A stretch of DNA of 64,000 bases from Alnus glutinosa (GCF_958979055.1 NC_084894.1:23033616-23097615), one strand, 5' to 3'. Shown: positions 1 through 13,639, numbered from the stretch's first letter. Program-made: numbers and translations. Notes: generated from the sequence alone by a model not told the origin.

Positions 1-72
1 ACGAGTCGAGTTGCGAAGAGGCCTCCCTCTCAATCAAACGCTTATCTTTCAAGATTTTTAGGATATTCTATT

Positions 73-104
<32 letters not shown>

Positions 105-2926
105 ATTATACTTCCATCCACCCGATTGGACCCGGGCTAAAGGGACCCATCTGGGCTCAATGACTGGGCCTAAACTGCAGATTCCCATGGGCCATGCAAA
201 TCAAAGAGTAAGGCCTCGTTTAGTTTTAAGAATGACTATTTTATTAAAAGAATAGATGTACGTTACAATTTGTAAGGAAAAATTGTTTCGCCATCTCACA
301 ATACCTAATAAATGTCTTAAGAAGCAAGGATTTTGGTGTCACCGCTTCATCAAAACCGTACCACACCGGCAAGGAATTCAGTGCCATGATTTACATCACA
401 TTAATCGTGATTTTAGTGTAATTTTTGGATTTGTTAATTACATTAAAATTATGACGGACATATATAGGTAACCAAACAACCTAAAATTTTCCATGATGTG
501 TATAAAAAAGTAGAAAAAAGATTGGTTAACCTCATCCTAAAGACATTTTGGTCTATTAAATTATTAATTGTGTTTGTATGATCTAAATTACCAAAATATT
601 CAAACATAATTTAAGTAGGGAGTTGTTCTGTTCATAGAAATTAACTTTAGTGCTAGTAGAGCTTCTTCTGGATAAAAGGTAAAGAATATGTTGATAAAGG
701 GTTGGATATTCCAATCTTTTGTATTATTATTTTTTTCTTTTGATGAAAAATAGAAGCTGACTGGGAAAAATGAATAAAGGAAGAAAAAAAAGGAAGAAGA
801 TGCTGTGCTTACCTGGTGAATTATGTTGCTTTCTGTATAAAATATTCTTCTTAGAGAAACAACAGAACAACTTTATATGGGTACAACTTGCTAAATAAGC
901 CAAAATTCTCCACCACAGCCTGCTTTTCACTTTCTTCTGATTATTTTGTTTTTAAAAAGAGAAATGTTTTAGGATTTGTTTGAGTTTGAATTTTACTATT
1001 CTTTATTATATTTAAAATTACAAATATCGAGAAAATTTATTTTTTAAAATTATGTTTGAATAGTTTAGAGAATTTAAGACAAAATTGAAAAAAGTTGGAT
1101 AAAACTTGAGTTGAATTTGAATTTCAAAAATCAACCCAAACATATTTTCCAAAAATAATAAAATATAATAAAAAAAATGAGTTACCCAAACATGCCCTTA
1201 CTTCTCCTTTCTTTTCTTTTTCTTTTCTTTTTATTTATTTATTAAATAAAAAAATTAGTTCCTAAATGATATGTCATCATCCCATGATTGACACATCATT
1301 TATGAATCAACTTTTTGAAGAAAATAAAAATTTGGTAAGAGTAGTACTTCTCTTTTAAAAAAAGTGAGACACGAGTGCATGACCAATTAACTAGAGTATA
1401 ACCAAATGATCAAAGTTTTTTTTTTTTTTTGATCAAAGGGAATATCTAATTTAATCTATTAAACTAATATGTAACCAAAATACACGTGAGAAATACATAT
1501 ATTTTGAATACATGTAATTCTAACGTGCAATTTGTTTTTGGCCGGTTGGTAATAAGCTTAAGAATATGATATAGTTGTATTTGCATTCATAAAACCCGGT
1601 TAAAAGATTTGCTAGCCTAAGCTCCTGAAGCAACGGCCGATTTAAGGGTGGATCAGGCACACTGCTATCTCTTAAGGAGTATGTTAGAAGATAAATGCTA
1701 GAAGCCACACTTTTATTTCGTCATAATTTTATCTGGTTGATGTTACAGTGTCAATCAGTCATTCAAAACAAGAGAGAAATAATAATATGTTTTTTTTTGT
1801 TTTTAGATACTCACAAGGGAAAAGAAACTAGGGAAATAGAGAATAAAGGAGAATATGAGAATGCAGCTAGAAAACAATCTGGTTGCAGCCCAATTTTCCA
1901 TCGATATGGAAAAAATGGGCTAACAACGTTGATATCAGTAGCCTGGAAACGAATCGTTTTATCTCTATTACTATTAACCACGGACCCCTTGTGTGTTGGG
2001 CCTAGTACTTCTGGGCTTATAATCCCTAGCTTCGGCCTTTGACGTTGACCCACAAACGCCGTACCAATTCCAAGCAATTGCGTTTCGCGTGCAATGTAAA
2101 AAGACAAGACAACGACTAAAATTCGTGGTTTTCAAACCATCTCATGAGTTGACTCAGTCAAAATGAGCGTGGTCCACGCATTGGAAAATCTGAAAGCTTT
2201 AGACTAAAGAGATCACCTCAAATTTGAGATGATTTATATAAATTTATAATTTATATATAAATTTACGTGATTGTCCATATAAGAGACACGTGGTACCACA
2301 TATATAAAAAGAAAATTAATCAAATAAATTTAAATATTTAATAACTAATGTAACAAGTGTTATGCGATCGAAATTAATAGTAATGTCTAGCAAATATTTG
2401 TACAAAATAGAATAATAGGTTATTAATTTTAGAATTAATAAAAAGTGATAATGTGATATAAAGTAAATAAAAAAATTATTTATATTATAATAAATTTTTT
2501 TATTTAAATATTAATAAAAAATTATTAAAATAAAATAAAAAAAATATGAGAAAAAGGAATATGAATAATAGTAAGCACTATCGTGGCCTGTACATGTCTT
2601 TCCAAACATGGCCAATGAATCCCGTGAGAAGAGGGGGGATTGATGTGTCAACACACACGGTCAAGATCACGTTGGTCAATTCAATTGAAGTTCAGACAAA
2701 CGGGTCAACATTTGCATTAATACTTTGAAGCTCAAGTGGATTGGTTATAAATAATGATTTAATTAGCCTTTAACAAGGACTTGTAGAACACCATGCAAAT
2801 ATCACACAGCCGCTTCTACATTATTCTCGTTTGGAGCCACATGCTTGACTTACAGTGCTCCTTAACTTTATGCATATTTTTTTTTTTTAAAAAAAAAAAA
2901 TGGAAAAAATATGTTTAGTCTTCTTG
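1..2926. other. AT-rich intergenic DNA with repeats
   Basis: I see no supportable gene in this stretch. It begins with non-repetitive sequence and a (TA)n microsatellite at about 71-97. About 205-490 looks like a degenerate miniature element: its left end reads GGCCTCGTTTAGTTTT and its right end, in reverse complement, reads GGTTGTTTGGTTACC. About 962-1195 is a second AT-rich block whose ends carry the TTTG-rich words common in plant MITEs. Open frames around 1695-2107 overlap on both strands, have no recognisable domain and are treated as chance. A homopolymer tract precedes 2900. Confidence 0.6.
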
Positions 2927-3277
2927 GAGCGCTAATAGCAAATACCCTGTAAATGGTTCACTTTCCTAAATATAAGAAAAATTTGAAAAAAAGTCACAAC
3001 AAATCACTTACATCAGTTTTCCTATATTTCTCTTAAATCCTTGGGTAGCTACAGTATTAAGTAGCACTGTAGCTACCCAATGAATTATATAATAATAAAA
3101 ATGACAAAAAGTAGGAAAATAAGAAAATAAATAAAATAAGAATAAAGAAAGAATATTTAATTGATATAAGAAAATATAAGGAAATCTATTGTGAAATATT
3201 TTTTTTTATAGGAAAACAAAAAGTAATTTTGTTCCCTAAATTTAGGGAAAATGATTAGGTATCTGCTGCTAGTGTTC
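2927..3277. mobile_element. MITE with about 40-bp inverted ends
   Basis: The left end (GAGCGCTAATAGCAAATACC) and the reverse complement of the right end (GAACACTAGCAGCAGATACC) form an imperfect terminal inverted repeat of about 40 bp. The right flank is TTA and the left flank is TTG, which fits a decayed 3-bp target duplication of PIF/Harbinger (Tourist) type. A short internal hairpin (GGGTAGCTACAG / CTGTAGCTACCC) lies near 3045-3080. It carries no coding capacity. A related right half lies near 32,620-32,765. Confidence 0.6.
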
Positions 3278-3676
3278 TTAAAACATTTTTTTTTTTCTAA
3301 ATTAGGTTGAAAAAAATTCATTTAACATAATTTATTAAATTGATACATGTAAAAAAATGCATGTGATTCTCACATGTATTTTTTTATTCTTAAAAAAAAA
3401 TAGCACTCCTAAACTTAACATCTCTCTAGCACTTAGACCACAACCATTCACTATGTTACTAATAATTTCAAAATTTTAATCTTATGGGTAATTGTAGATG
3501 GACAACAAGAAATAAGAGGAAAGCATTACATTATAACCATTGGATTTGACCTAGGTCAATTTCTAATTAGAATTAAACCTGAGAATTGAAACAAGTTTAC
3601 CAATTTTCACGAGCCTAATTCCAACTAAAATTAAACCTAAGCCAAATTCATAACTATTGAGAATAATTTATATATG

Positions 3677-4281
3677 GATTTGGCGCAAACCAGGTCTTTT
3701 GTACTTTCCAATAAGAAAATGACATATCAGCGTGAAATACAAAAACTAAAAAAAATAAAATAAAATGAAAACACTAGATTATTTGTTATTCTCTTCCACA
3801 ATCATCTTCTAAACTCTAAAATTTCCATTCCTCTAATTCTAACGCCAGAGAAATCAAGGCAACCAGAATACCTTAGTTGAACCGCCCGTAAAATTACCGT
3901 CTCGCTCTCTCTCTCTCCCCTCTACGCTACATTAGTAATTTCTATCTGATCCACACTAATATGAATCAAATAACCAACCAATTACCATATTTACACATTT
4001 ATGAAGCGAGTGAGAGAAGACTTCTACAAAACGGGTAATTTCTATCCGATTCTAGTGTTACCAAATTTCCATATTCACAAGGATATGAAGTGAGAGAGAG
4101 AGAGAGAGAGAGAAGACGACTGTTAAAGTCTTTTGTTCCACTTACGTATTCTGGTTGCCTTGATTTTTTTAGTGGCACTAGAATTGAGGAATTAGAATTT
4201 AATTTTTGTGTTTCACGTTAACGCGCAAGTCATTCTCTTATTAGAAGGCACAAAATAAAAATCCTATATGTGCCAAAATTC
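3677..4281. mobile_element. foldback element with ~190-bp inverted arms
   Basis: The left arm (about 3677-3885) is the imperfect reverse complement of the right arm (about 4135-4281). Shared words include AATCAAGGCAACCAGAATAC near the inner ends and a CCAATAAGAAAATGAC-like word near the outer ends. The middle holds CT-rich and GA-rich microsatellites (about 3901-3918 and 4090-4112), which also face each other as complements. No coding capacity is seen. The long arms suggest a Mutator-like or foldback nonautonomous element. I could not find a convincing target-site duplication. Confidence 0.6.
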
Positions 4282-5767
4282 TTATACAAGTTATTCTCGT
4301 AACTACTACGCCAGTACAGTGATGACATCACCCCAATTAGCATTAGCCTAATCTCTACTCACCATTTTAATATTTAATGGTTGGTAACCCAAACTAAGCC
4401 TGTGCTTGACCTATTTTATATATATATATATAAAGCGTATCAAATAAGACGGTTGGTCATCTAGATGTAACCCTTTGCTTTCATAGACCCGGTATTTGAT
4501 AGACTCGGCTCGAAGCTTTGGACCAGGCTGAGTCAGACATGGAGGGAGTGGACCAGGCTTGGCTGCTACTGCTTGTGGGCGCCGAAAAAGGCTTTGGCTT
4601 TGGCTTTGGCTTTGGCGTCTATTTCCTTTCCGGGTCTTCTTTACTAACTACCAACGACCTTCTTCTACTTCTTCTTCTTCTGGTGTACGGTTAACCAAAC
4701 CAATATATCTCCCGCTTGCATATTTGTTATATTTGTTACAGAATTTATGATCTTTATTACTCTCTAGCTGTGTCCTCCTCCGCCTTCAAAGCCCGCCATG
4801 ATTCTGGGACTCTAGCTATCGTAGCTCTAGAGGAGCTAGCCGCCAAAAAAGGTTACAAATGTTGTTTCTGTTACTTCTTTTTGTTCAATGAATTTACACA
4901 ATAAATTTTGAAGTACGTTTGCTTTTCGCTAGCTAGCTGTTTTTGTTGTTTCATGGTTCCTAAACATTCATTAGCTGTATTAAATTATCTGATATCTTCA
5001 GGTTGAGACTCAATTTCTTTAACTGCTACTTGGGTTTGATGGGGTTTTGACAAAACTTCAAGTCTGCTGTCTTGATTGACATCCATCAATAGAGTTTTTG
5101 TTCGACCCTTTTCTATTTTCTAGTAGATCGATATACATAGTTATGTTACTTTTGTTCAATCTTTTTATGACTATAAATTCGATTATCTCTAGCATGTGTT
5201 TGTTGAAGGTTAGAAACAGATGTATATCGGAAACAGAGAAAGAAACGAAAATTTAGAAGCTTTTTGGGCATAACTATTTTGGTCTTTGGGTTGGTGGAGC
5301 AGGAATTTCATACTTGAAACAGTCAGATTAAATCCTGTTCGAGGTCCTAGTTTTCCATCTCTTTTACATGGTATTTGATCTTGTTATCTTAAAGAAGGAT
5401 ATGGATTGAAGATCGTTTGTGGTATATAGGTTTTGGGTAATCAGTATTCTGTGTTATTGTTTCATAACTTATGTGCCTGGAAATTCTTACTCGTTTGATT
5501 GCATTAACAAACAACTCAACACATAAAACACTCACAAAATACTTAAAACTACTTTTACCTTTATGTCACGTCACAACCAAAAAGCCAAAAAACATTATCT
5601 AAAAAGCATTACCAAACGAGCACGAAATATTTGGTAAGTGCGAGCTTTCTATATTGTTTAATGGTGTTTTTATGTTATATCAGGTATCTACAAGACAGTT
5701 TCCCTAGTGGCTGAAATCAATTGTCTCTCTAGTGGGTTTCAGACCACTTTTTTTTTTTGTCTTAAAC
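4282..5767 (+). other. promoter and 5' leader region of the DUF4378 gene
   Basis: This gap lies directly upstream of the DUF4378 coding sequence. Around 4550-4900 the base composition becomes more balanced and CT-rich tracts appear, as expected for a transcribed leader, and the stretch 4900-5690 reads like an intron in the 5' untranslated region. The exact transcription start and leader splice sites cannot be fixed by eye. About 5500-5630 resembles the end of a MITE. Short open frames here have no recognisable product. Confidence 0.35.
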
Positions 5768-8532
5768 ATGGGAAGGCACTTGGAGCGCACACTCTCTGGC
5801 GTTCAATTTGAGGAAAGTCATCCAGGCTGCATGTGGGGCATAATCCATATCCTCGACTACCATCATTGGCACCATGTCAAAAAGATGCTTCCACACAACA
5901 AGCACAGTGGAGGAAGACATGCTAGATGTAGGTTTTCTCTTGATCATATATATATATATTGGTTGCCGTTGGTGTTTCCTCTTTTCTCTATGCTTTACAT
6001 TTCACTAGTTTTTTTTTCCTTGTCTGTAGGCAAAGTAAGTTCAAGAACAAATTTGAAAAAGCGTGACATTGAAGTGCAAGAACTAATGAATTCTGTAGAA
6101 GAAACCTTGCTGGTAAGTTTATGCAATACATTAACTTACCACAGAATTTAACAGATGCAAGTAGTGATATGATGTATTGCATGCAGTGAAACATAAACTG
6201 ACAGTATATCGTGTTAAATCACCACTTATTACAAAAACTTAAACTAATATGAATGGATGAATTCAATCATTTAATTTATATTCTAACATATTATATGAAA
6301 TATATATCAGGTTGAACAGCATAATACAGAAACCAGCACTGCAAGCACCAAAAAAAGACCAGGCAAAGCTCGTATAAAAGAATTAATTGCTAAAGAAATG
6401 TCCACAGAAGAAAAACACAGATACTGGAATTTAATCCATGCTGCTAGAATGTGGTTGCGGCGAATTATTCCAGCCCATCATTTTAACAAATCTCTTGGTG
6501 AAATACACGCTGATGGGACAAATCCAATCATTCTCCTTCAAAAAAGTGCTGACACTTCTTCCACTGGATTGCAATATTCATCTCCTCCATTGACCTCTGA
6601 AAAATGTGACACAGGATTAGAAGCCTCGGGAAACCAGAAACTCGTGGAAACTGACCAGCTGAAGGGAGATGTTTCTAATAACCAGTTTAAGGTAAACAAG
6701 GAGTATTTTCTAAATATTCTACGAGAGCCAAACATTGGAACAAAGCACTTCCACAGTCTGCAGAATTCCAATCCCAATGCTAGATTAACCAAGTCTGTGT
6801 CATATCCTGTAGCAAATTCACCACCCTCAAAAAATATTAGGCCTAGAACTGTCAAACACAAGCAAAATGAAAGTTGGTCCTTCCCAAAAGGTGAAAAATT
6901 GCTTGCTGCTTCCCAGGCATCCAATTCTCAGAAGGAATATCATTTGAAGTCAATGCCTTTGGATTCGTCCCAGGGATTAAGTCACCGAGGGTGGAATCAA
7001 CAGGTTATTAATCGTTTCAAAGAAATTAAGCAGAGAATAAAGCATGCCCTCAAGGATAACAGAAAAGAAAGTAACCACACGTCTACCGAAGCAGTCCTTG
7101 AAAGAGATCCTTCTGGAAAAGAGATGTCTAAAAGGCCAGAGATTTCTGATTATGATCTCAGCAGGGGAAGACCAGACGGCATACAAAGAACATCCTCTCT
7201 TAACGGGTCTCTGGATAGATATACTGAGTTGTTTGAGCGTAGTTATGGCAGAGAAGTCAAGTGGCTTCAATCTAAGAGCCTAAAGTTGACAAACGAAAGT
7301 AAGATTCCATCAAGTGGGCGTGCTCCAAAGTCCTACAGAAGAAGACTCTCTCTGCCTGATCTTGATTCTTTTTGTTCCTTTCTAAATGAGGCATCTACTG
7401 ATGCTCTAAGCTCAGAGATGCTGACAATGGCTGACAATGATCATTACAAAGAACCAAAGACAGTCAGCACCCCAGTCGAGGCACAGACAATTGAACAAAC
7501 ACATGCTGATCTAGAGACTGAATTTCAGAAAGATATGACTAAAGTAATTGACAGCCGTTGCAATATCCAATCTTCAGACGATCCAACAGTGGGTGGAAAT
7601 TATGAGGGAACTGCTAAGACAGGTGGCCTTAGCAGAGAGCTTGCACATCCTTGTACAGAGCTGGCAGAACCAGGTCCAGTTTCTGATCTTGAAACTTGCT
7701 TTCCAGACGATATAACCAGCATTGCAGAGCTTCCAATTTATGAAGGTAACTGTACACACCTCTTACCAATGTAGTTATCTGAGGCTAACAAAGTTTCTTG
7801 CTTAATATAATGGAATTTGAAATAAGACATAATCCCCAACACCCAGGTTATAATCGCTGTCTTTTCTTGTTGAAACATGATTCATCTTTGGTAATGAACT
7901 TGATGATTTGCTTGAAGCTCAAGTTACTTTTTCCTGTACCAGGTCTGGGGTTAAATCCTAGGGGTTCTCAAATGGAGGAGGCAGATACTTTTGTTGAAAA
8001 TCACTTCCTGCATTTTCATTTGGATGATGCTGAATTCAACTATGTGAGACTTGTTCTTGAGCTGTCAGGCTTCAACAAAACAGAGCACCTTGGGACATGG
8101 TACTCACTAGAGCAGCCACTGTCTCCTTCATTGTTCGAGGAATTGGAGGCTTTGTTTCACCCTGAACTTGAAGAGTATGGAGAGGAAGTTGATGGCAGTT
8201 GTGATGATCACCGGGTTCTCTTTGATTTAATCAATGATACACTCCTTGAGATTTATGAGAGATCGTTCACCTACTTCCCAAGGGCCTTCTCCTTCAATCA
8301 CCACATCCGTCCAATGCCTAAGGGGCACCATCTTCTTGAGGAGGTCTGGGAAAAACTTGGTTCGTACCTAAGCTTGAGGCCAGAGCTGGACCAGTCATTA
8401 GATGATGTTGTGGCTCGAGATTTGACAAAGGGTGATGGTTGGATGAACCTCCAGTTTGATAATGAGTGTGTGTCCCTTGAGCTAGAGGATTTGATTTTCG
8501 ACCAACTCTTAGATGAACTTATCTGTTCCTGA
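5768..8532 (+). CDS. DUF4378 domain protein (TRM-like)
   Basis: Four coding exons at 5768-5927, 6030-6112, 6311-7745 and 7943-8532 join in frame, with GT-AG boundaries, to 755 residues. The N-terminus carries the motif HPGCMWGIIHILDY at about residues 19-32. I match it to the Gly-Cys-Met-Trp-Gly box found near the start of plant proteins that end in DUF4378, a group including the TON1-recruiting-motif (TRM) family that acts on cortical microtubules. The middle is long, polar and low in hydrophobic runs. The C-terminal part from about residue 572 (ENHFLHFHLDDAEFNYVRLV onward) is a typical DUF4378 domain, rich in acidic residues and ending in ELICS. Microtubule function is inferred from family only. 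The start chosen is the first ATG before the conserved box; an upstream leader exon is likely. Confidence 0.85.
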
Positions 8533-10683
8533 TCAGATTCTTTAACCCTCCTACATGCAGCCTTGTATGTAAAGTTTTTTTTTTTTGCAGTGTATTGTAT
8601 ATACTTAGAATTTAGAATTATTCTATCAATTGTTATGGTCTAATTCATTATTAAAAAAAAAAAAAAAGAAAGAGCCCATTGTATAAAGATGGGTTGTAAA
8701 ACTCAAATTTTACGGCCTCTAATGAGAAATTGACACATCATCTAAACACACACTAAACATTAGACATAAAAATACTAGAATTTATACCAAAAAACAAAAT
8801 CAATAGACAAAATAGCACTTTTTGAGTTTTCTTATTGTAAATTGCAAAGACCCCACCATCCCAATGGATCTGCCCCACAAAATTGAAGAAAAATGATGGT
8901 CGCCATCTTTATTAAAGGTATTCTCTAAAAAAAAAATTGGTGTCTTTTATAGAATGGTAAAACTTTGGCATAACTACAAGTGATCTTTCTCACTTACCCC
9001 TCCGAATTATAAAGTGTTGTTTTATTGAACCCCCTCCGACTGCCATTTTTATGCAAAAAGCTCCCTTCGTTAGTAGAGGATATTAAATTCGATGGAAAAA
9101 CGAGCACGTGATATACATGTTTCAATTTTTAGCGAAAATACCTTGAGTTTAAACAGTAAATTTACTTAAAATACCATCAAAGTTAAAAAATGAAAAATGC
9201 AAAATAAAATACTAATAAAAAAGGTCTTTTTTTAAAAAAAAAAAAAAAAAAAATAGACTCTTTGATGACCTCGACAATTTTTAATAATTTGTAAGGGCAA
9301 TTAATATTGACATAATCTTTAGTTTGAAAGAATATCGGTAATGAAATAATAATTTGAGAAGAGCCTCTCAAAAGGACCATAACCAAAAGCCTATAATCAG
9401 TTTATTGAAAAGCACTTATTTTTGCTCCTGAAAAATATATAAAATTTCAATTTGACATTCACCCCAGTGTAAACTGTAAACCCCAGTCGAACCGCCCGAA
9501 GGGCCTGGACTCCTCAAATTGCTGAGAAAATGCGGGAAAAGAAAGTAAACTAAACTTGAAGGCAAACTCGTTGGATTAATTGAGGTAATATTTTCACACC
9601 TTTGAAAGCGAACTAGCAGAAGGCATTAGAGTCAATTGCTTATTCTTTGGGTTCCTTTTGTTGGGTTTATCAGCAACCAGACGGTGGGTTTAGGGTTTTA
9701 GATATATATCAGTTTTCATAATTCTGAAGCCCTAAGCCTTCGTGTTGTGGGAAGTGGCAATCTTTATTTTGATTTGTTTAGGAGCTAATTGTTTTCTGTG
9801 TTGCCTAACTTTAGCATACTTAGTTTAGGGTTAAAGGTTATTGATGCAGATTCTATCGTGCTCATGTTTTGATGTTATTGCAATATATACTAGATTTTCT
9901 GTAATGGGGTATTTATTCTTTTCCTTCATCATGAAGATTTTGGTAATTTTATTGGATTGTGAAGTTCTGTTTTCAATTTACTTTGCTATTAATCTCTGAT
10001 CTGATGAGCTCCATATTACTGAGCCTTAGTGCTTTCTGTATTTAGCTGATAATTTCAAAGCCTGTCAGTGCACAAACTAAGCAGTCTATTTTTTTTTTGT
10101 CATTTCCTTTTTACTTTATGGCCTATAAACAAAAAAGGTGCCTGAAATACCGTAGCCAGTTGGTTTTTAGAAATTTCCCTTGCTAAATGAATAGGCTTCT
10201 ATTCGTATCTAATGAATTTTAGTTTTACTTTTGTTTAAAATAAATTACTGTGTGGAATTTGTTTTGCACGGTATAAATAACATATTTGGAGAAGTGCAAT
10301 GCTGTAATGAAGGTGAACAGATGACATAGATACTAGTTTGCTGTTTGTTCTGAAATGCAAAAAATGTTGAAGGCTGGGAGTGATTGTGGTGGACAAAATG
10401 AGATTATGTATTGGAGAGTTTGGATAGCACCACATGGTGAATGTTTGATTAAATTCCTTGAGTAGATGTGCTTGCTTTTATTTGTTTCAAACTGTTTGTA
10501 AGTGCATTTACATCATCTGGCTTCTCTTAGCATGAATATGTTTTTCTCAACAGTTCCATCATATCGCCATTCTTTTAGGGTATCTAGCATGAAGAGAAAA
10601 TGAGGGAATAACTAGTCTTAATTCAAGGCATTATGAATATGTTGAACTTAAGGAGAGCTTGAGGGATAAGAAAAGAGACACAG
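8533..10683 (+). other. intergenic region and leader of the OBG gene
   Basis: After the DUF4378 stop come a probable 3' UTR and AT-rich DNA with poly(A/T) runs near 8653 and 9230-9253. From about 9480 the sequence looks like the start of the next transcription unit: a possible leader exon ends at a GTAATA donor near 9584, and a pyrimidine-rich acceptor (TTTTTCTCAACAG) ends at 10552, so the leader probably contains an intron of about 1 kb. Open frames here are short and unrecognised. The leader splicing is an inference from splice-site shape. Confidence 0.4.
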
Positions 10684-12986
10684 ATGTGGGTGCGCTGTGG
10701 AAAACCTCTTTGGCACTTAGAAGCGTTGAGGCAATCCTCTAAATCTCCATGGATCTTCTCGTTATTTTCTCTCTACTCCGATACTCACAGGAAATCCAAG
10801 CTTGCCCCTTTACAGGTTACCACTTACCCCTTCTCTCCCCAGTCTCCAATCCCCCCTCTCTCTCTCTCTCTCACACACAAAAGTACGCATACCCTCACAA
10901 CCCCTACTAAACATTATGCATAAAATCTCTTGAATCTTATTATGTGTGTGTGTTTTAAAAAGGTAAGCATAATGTCATGGGAATTTTTGGCAGGAGAGGA
11001 AAATGATAGACAGGTTCAAGCTATATGCTAAAGGAGGTGATGGGGGCAATGGTTGTTCCAGTTTTCGCCGTGGCCGGCACGATCGCCGTGGCAGACCCGA
11101 TGGTAGGTTTGTAGATTAATATCTATAATCATTTTTTGATTGTATCGTATGTTATATTCCACTTTTCAATATAAGTTATATGAGTTGTAATATTTTCCTT
11201 TAACTGGAATATGTTGGATCTATAGACAACGTTTCATTTTCTGTTTCTGTTAGATACTGATTTCTGTAAAAAAAATCTTGAGACTCGATAATTGTGATCA
11301 ATTCTGGTTCTAGTTCGTTTTACTATTAAGAAGTTTCTAATGTAGTGAGATTTGTAAATGCTAATTTGTAATATTGCTACTTTGTTGTCTATCTTGGGAA
11401 CCAATGTAGGTGGTAATGGTGGAAGAGGTGGTGATGTGATTTTGGAATGTTCCCCCACAGTTTGGGACTTCAGCGGTTTGCAACATCATGTTGTATGTAA
11501 CTTTCCCTTTCCGATCTTTCAAACAAAGTATAGCTTGATGCACCAGCAGTGACAAAAATGAGTGAAAGTTATGGTCTCTTGCAGGCTGCAAACAAGGGGG
11601 GACATGGAGCCTCAAAGAATATGATAGGAACCAGAGGGGAAAATAAGGTTATTGTTCTAATGCTGTTACATTTACCTGCAAAATTGTTCGTATGGACTAT
11701 TATTGGCCACTTAACGAACTGGACACAGTGGTTCATTAACAAAGCATTACCTCTGCTAGGTTGTCTATGTACCTGTTGGCACTGTGATACATCTTTTAGA
11801 GGGTGAAATTCCTACCATTATTGAAAACCTTTCTTCAACAGATCTGGATCCATGGGAGATTCCTGGTACACTCGTCAGCGATATAGCTGAATCTAATCAC
11901 GGATCTGTTTATAATGACCCAAATGTGCCAGCTGAAGTTGAATCAGTTCTAAGTACTGATTGCTCATCAGCTCAAACTGAAGGACCTATGGAGATGTCGA
12001 TAAGCATGAAGCAGACGACTCAAGTTGCATCAACTGATGCACTTTCTCAGTTTTCTTTATCATATAATACATCCAAAATTTGCACAAAAGAAGAGACGGC
12101 GGAAAAAGAAGAGACGGCAGAGAAAGAAGAGATAGAGGAAACAGAACAAATGAAATACAATGTTGCAGAACTAACAGAACAAGGTCAACAAATTATAGTT
12201 GCTCGAGGAGGGGAGGGCGGTTCGGGTAATGTTTCCGCTGGCAAAGTTCCAAAGGGTAATGTTTCTGCTGGCAAAGTTCCAAAGAAGCCCAAGTCTATGA
12301 GTCCTGGGGTCGATAAGGATAATACCTTTGATGTCGAAGTATCTGACGATGATCAGTCCTCTCTTAGTAAGGGTTTCCCTGGGTCTGAATCGGTTCTTGT
12401 GTTGGAACTCAAGAGTATTGCTGATTTGAGCCTTGTGGGGATGCCTAATGCTGGTAAAAGTACACTACTAGGTGCTATATCAAGGGCCAAGCCCGCCGTA
12501 GGGCACTATGCCTTCACAACTCTTAGGCCGAATTTAGGGAATCTGAACTATGATGACTTATCAATCACGGTGGCTGATGTTCCGGGACTGATAAAGGGTG
12601 CCCATGAAAATCGCGGACTTGGACATGCATTCCTGCGCCACATAGAACGGACAAAGGTTCTGGCCTACGTGGTAGACTTAGCTGCTGCATTAGACGGTAG
12701 AAAGGGCATTCCACCATGGGAACAGCTGAAAGATCTTATTTTGGAGCTTGAGTACCATCAAGAGGGTTTATCTGATCGGCCATCCTTAATAGTGGCAAAT
12801 AAAATTGATGAGAATGGGACTGAAGAAGTGTATGAAGAACTAAAAAGAAGGGTGCCAGGTGTTCCTATGTTTCCTGTCTGTGCTGTTTTGGAGGATGGAA
12901 TACCAGAGTTGAAAACTGGTCTTAAAGGACTTGTGAATGGTGAAATTTCTACCAGACTCAGTTTAGATGGAATATTGCTCGATTAG
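10684..12986 (+). CDS. OBGM: Obg-family GTPase, probably mitochondrial
   Basis: Five coding exons at 10684-10815, 10994-11102, 11410-11492, 11585-11647 and 11760-12986 join in frame to 537 residues. The Obg fold is clear: MIDRFKLYAKGGDGGNGCSS begins the glycine-rich N-terminal domain, split over exons 2-5. The GTPase domain has G1 GMPNAGKST (356-364), switch I FTTLRPNLG, G3 DVPG (from D402) and G4 NKID (476-479). Obg GTPases assist assembly of the large ribosomal subunit. The N-terminal 48 residues before the fold, with many basic residues, Ser and Trp, suggest an organellar targeting peptide, and the layout fits the mitochondrial OBGM rather than chloroplast OBGC. Exon 5 carries an unusual acidic insertion with repeated EETAEKE and GNVSAGKVPK units between two Obg-fold segments. 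Confidence 0.88.
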
Positions 12987-13639
12987 GTGGTTAATAATAC
13001 AAGAAAGTTTGCACTTGTTTTGAATGCTTGGGGTGTAGGGTCTAGAGTTCTCTGCGACTCTTCAGGCTGTTTTCCCCGTTGAGGAAATGATGGAATCATC
13101 AGAAGCTGTCTTATATTAAATATACCCCGGAATAGCAGGTTTATATTTCATAAATTTTGTCAATTTTAAGCTGAATAACTGCATGGTTCAAATGGAAACC
13201 CAATGCAGCAGTGCTAATTCATAGTCTGCTAAATTATATTGCATTTTGTAATGGTTTTGGCATCGAACTCTGATGGTTATTTATAATTAGCTGACATGAG
13301 TTCATATTTCATGGCCTAACTTATACATGAATAGTTATCATGCTTTGAAATTTGTGATTCAAGCTTTGAAATTTGTGGGCCCGAACGTGACGAACGTCTA
13401 CATGGAGCTCATGAATGGATTGACATAGACCAGCCCCAAAATTTCAGCGATCTTCTACACACACACACACATGGATGTTCGGTCAAAAGAGGTGGGGAAT
13501 AAACTTTATTTGCTGTATTCAACCAAAAAAGAAAAAAAAAAAAAAAAAAACTTTCTCGGCTCTAGAATAACCCCTTAAATTTTTTTAATATTTTCTGTTA
13601 CAGAAAAAGTAAAAAAAATTATTAGCTTCTCTATTGATA
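12987..13639 (+). other. 3' UTR and intergenic spacer after OBGM
   Basis: The first 250-350 bases after the OBGM stop have the mixed composition of a 3' untranslated region. They are followed by AT-rich spacer with a short (AC)n microsatellite near 13,457-13,472 and a poly(A) run near 13,532-13,550. No gene is seen. Confidence 0.4.

Noticed and set aside
1695-2107. Overlapping 115- and 98-codon frames
   Set aside because: No family resemblance and opposite-strand overlap; likely chance.
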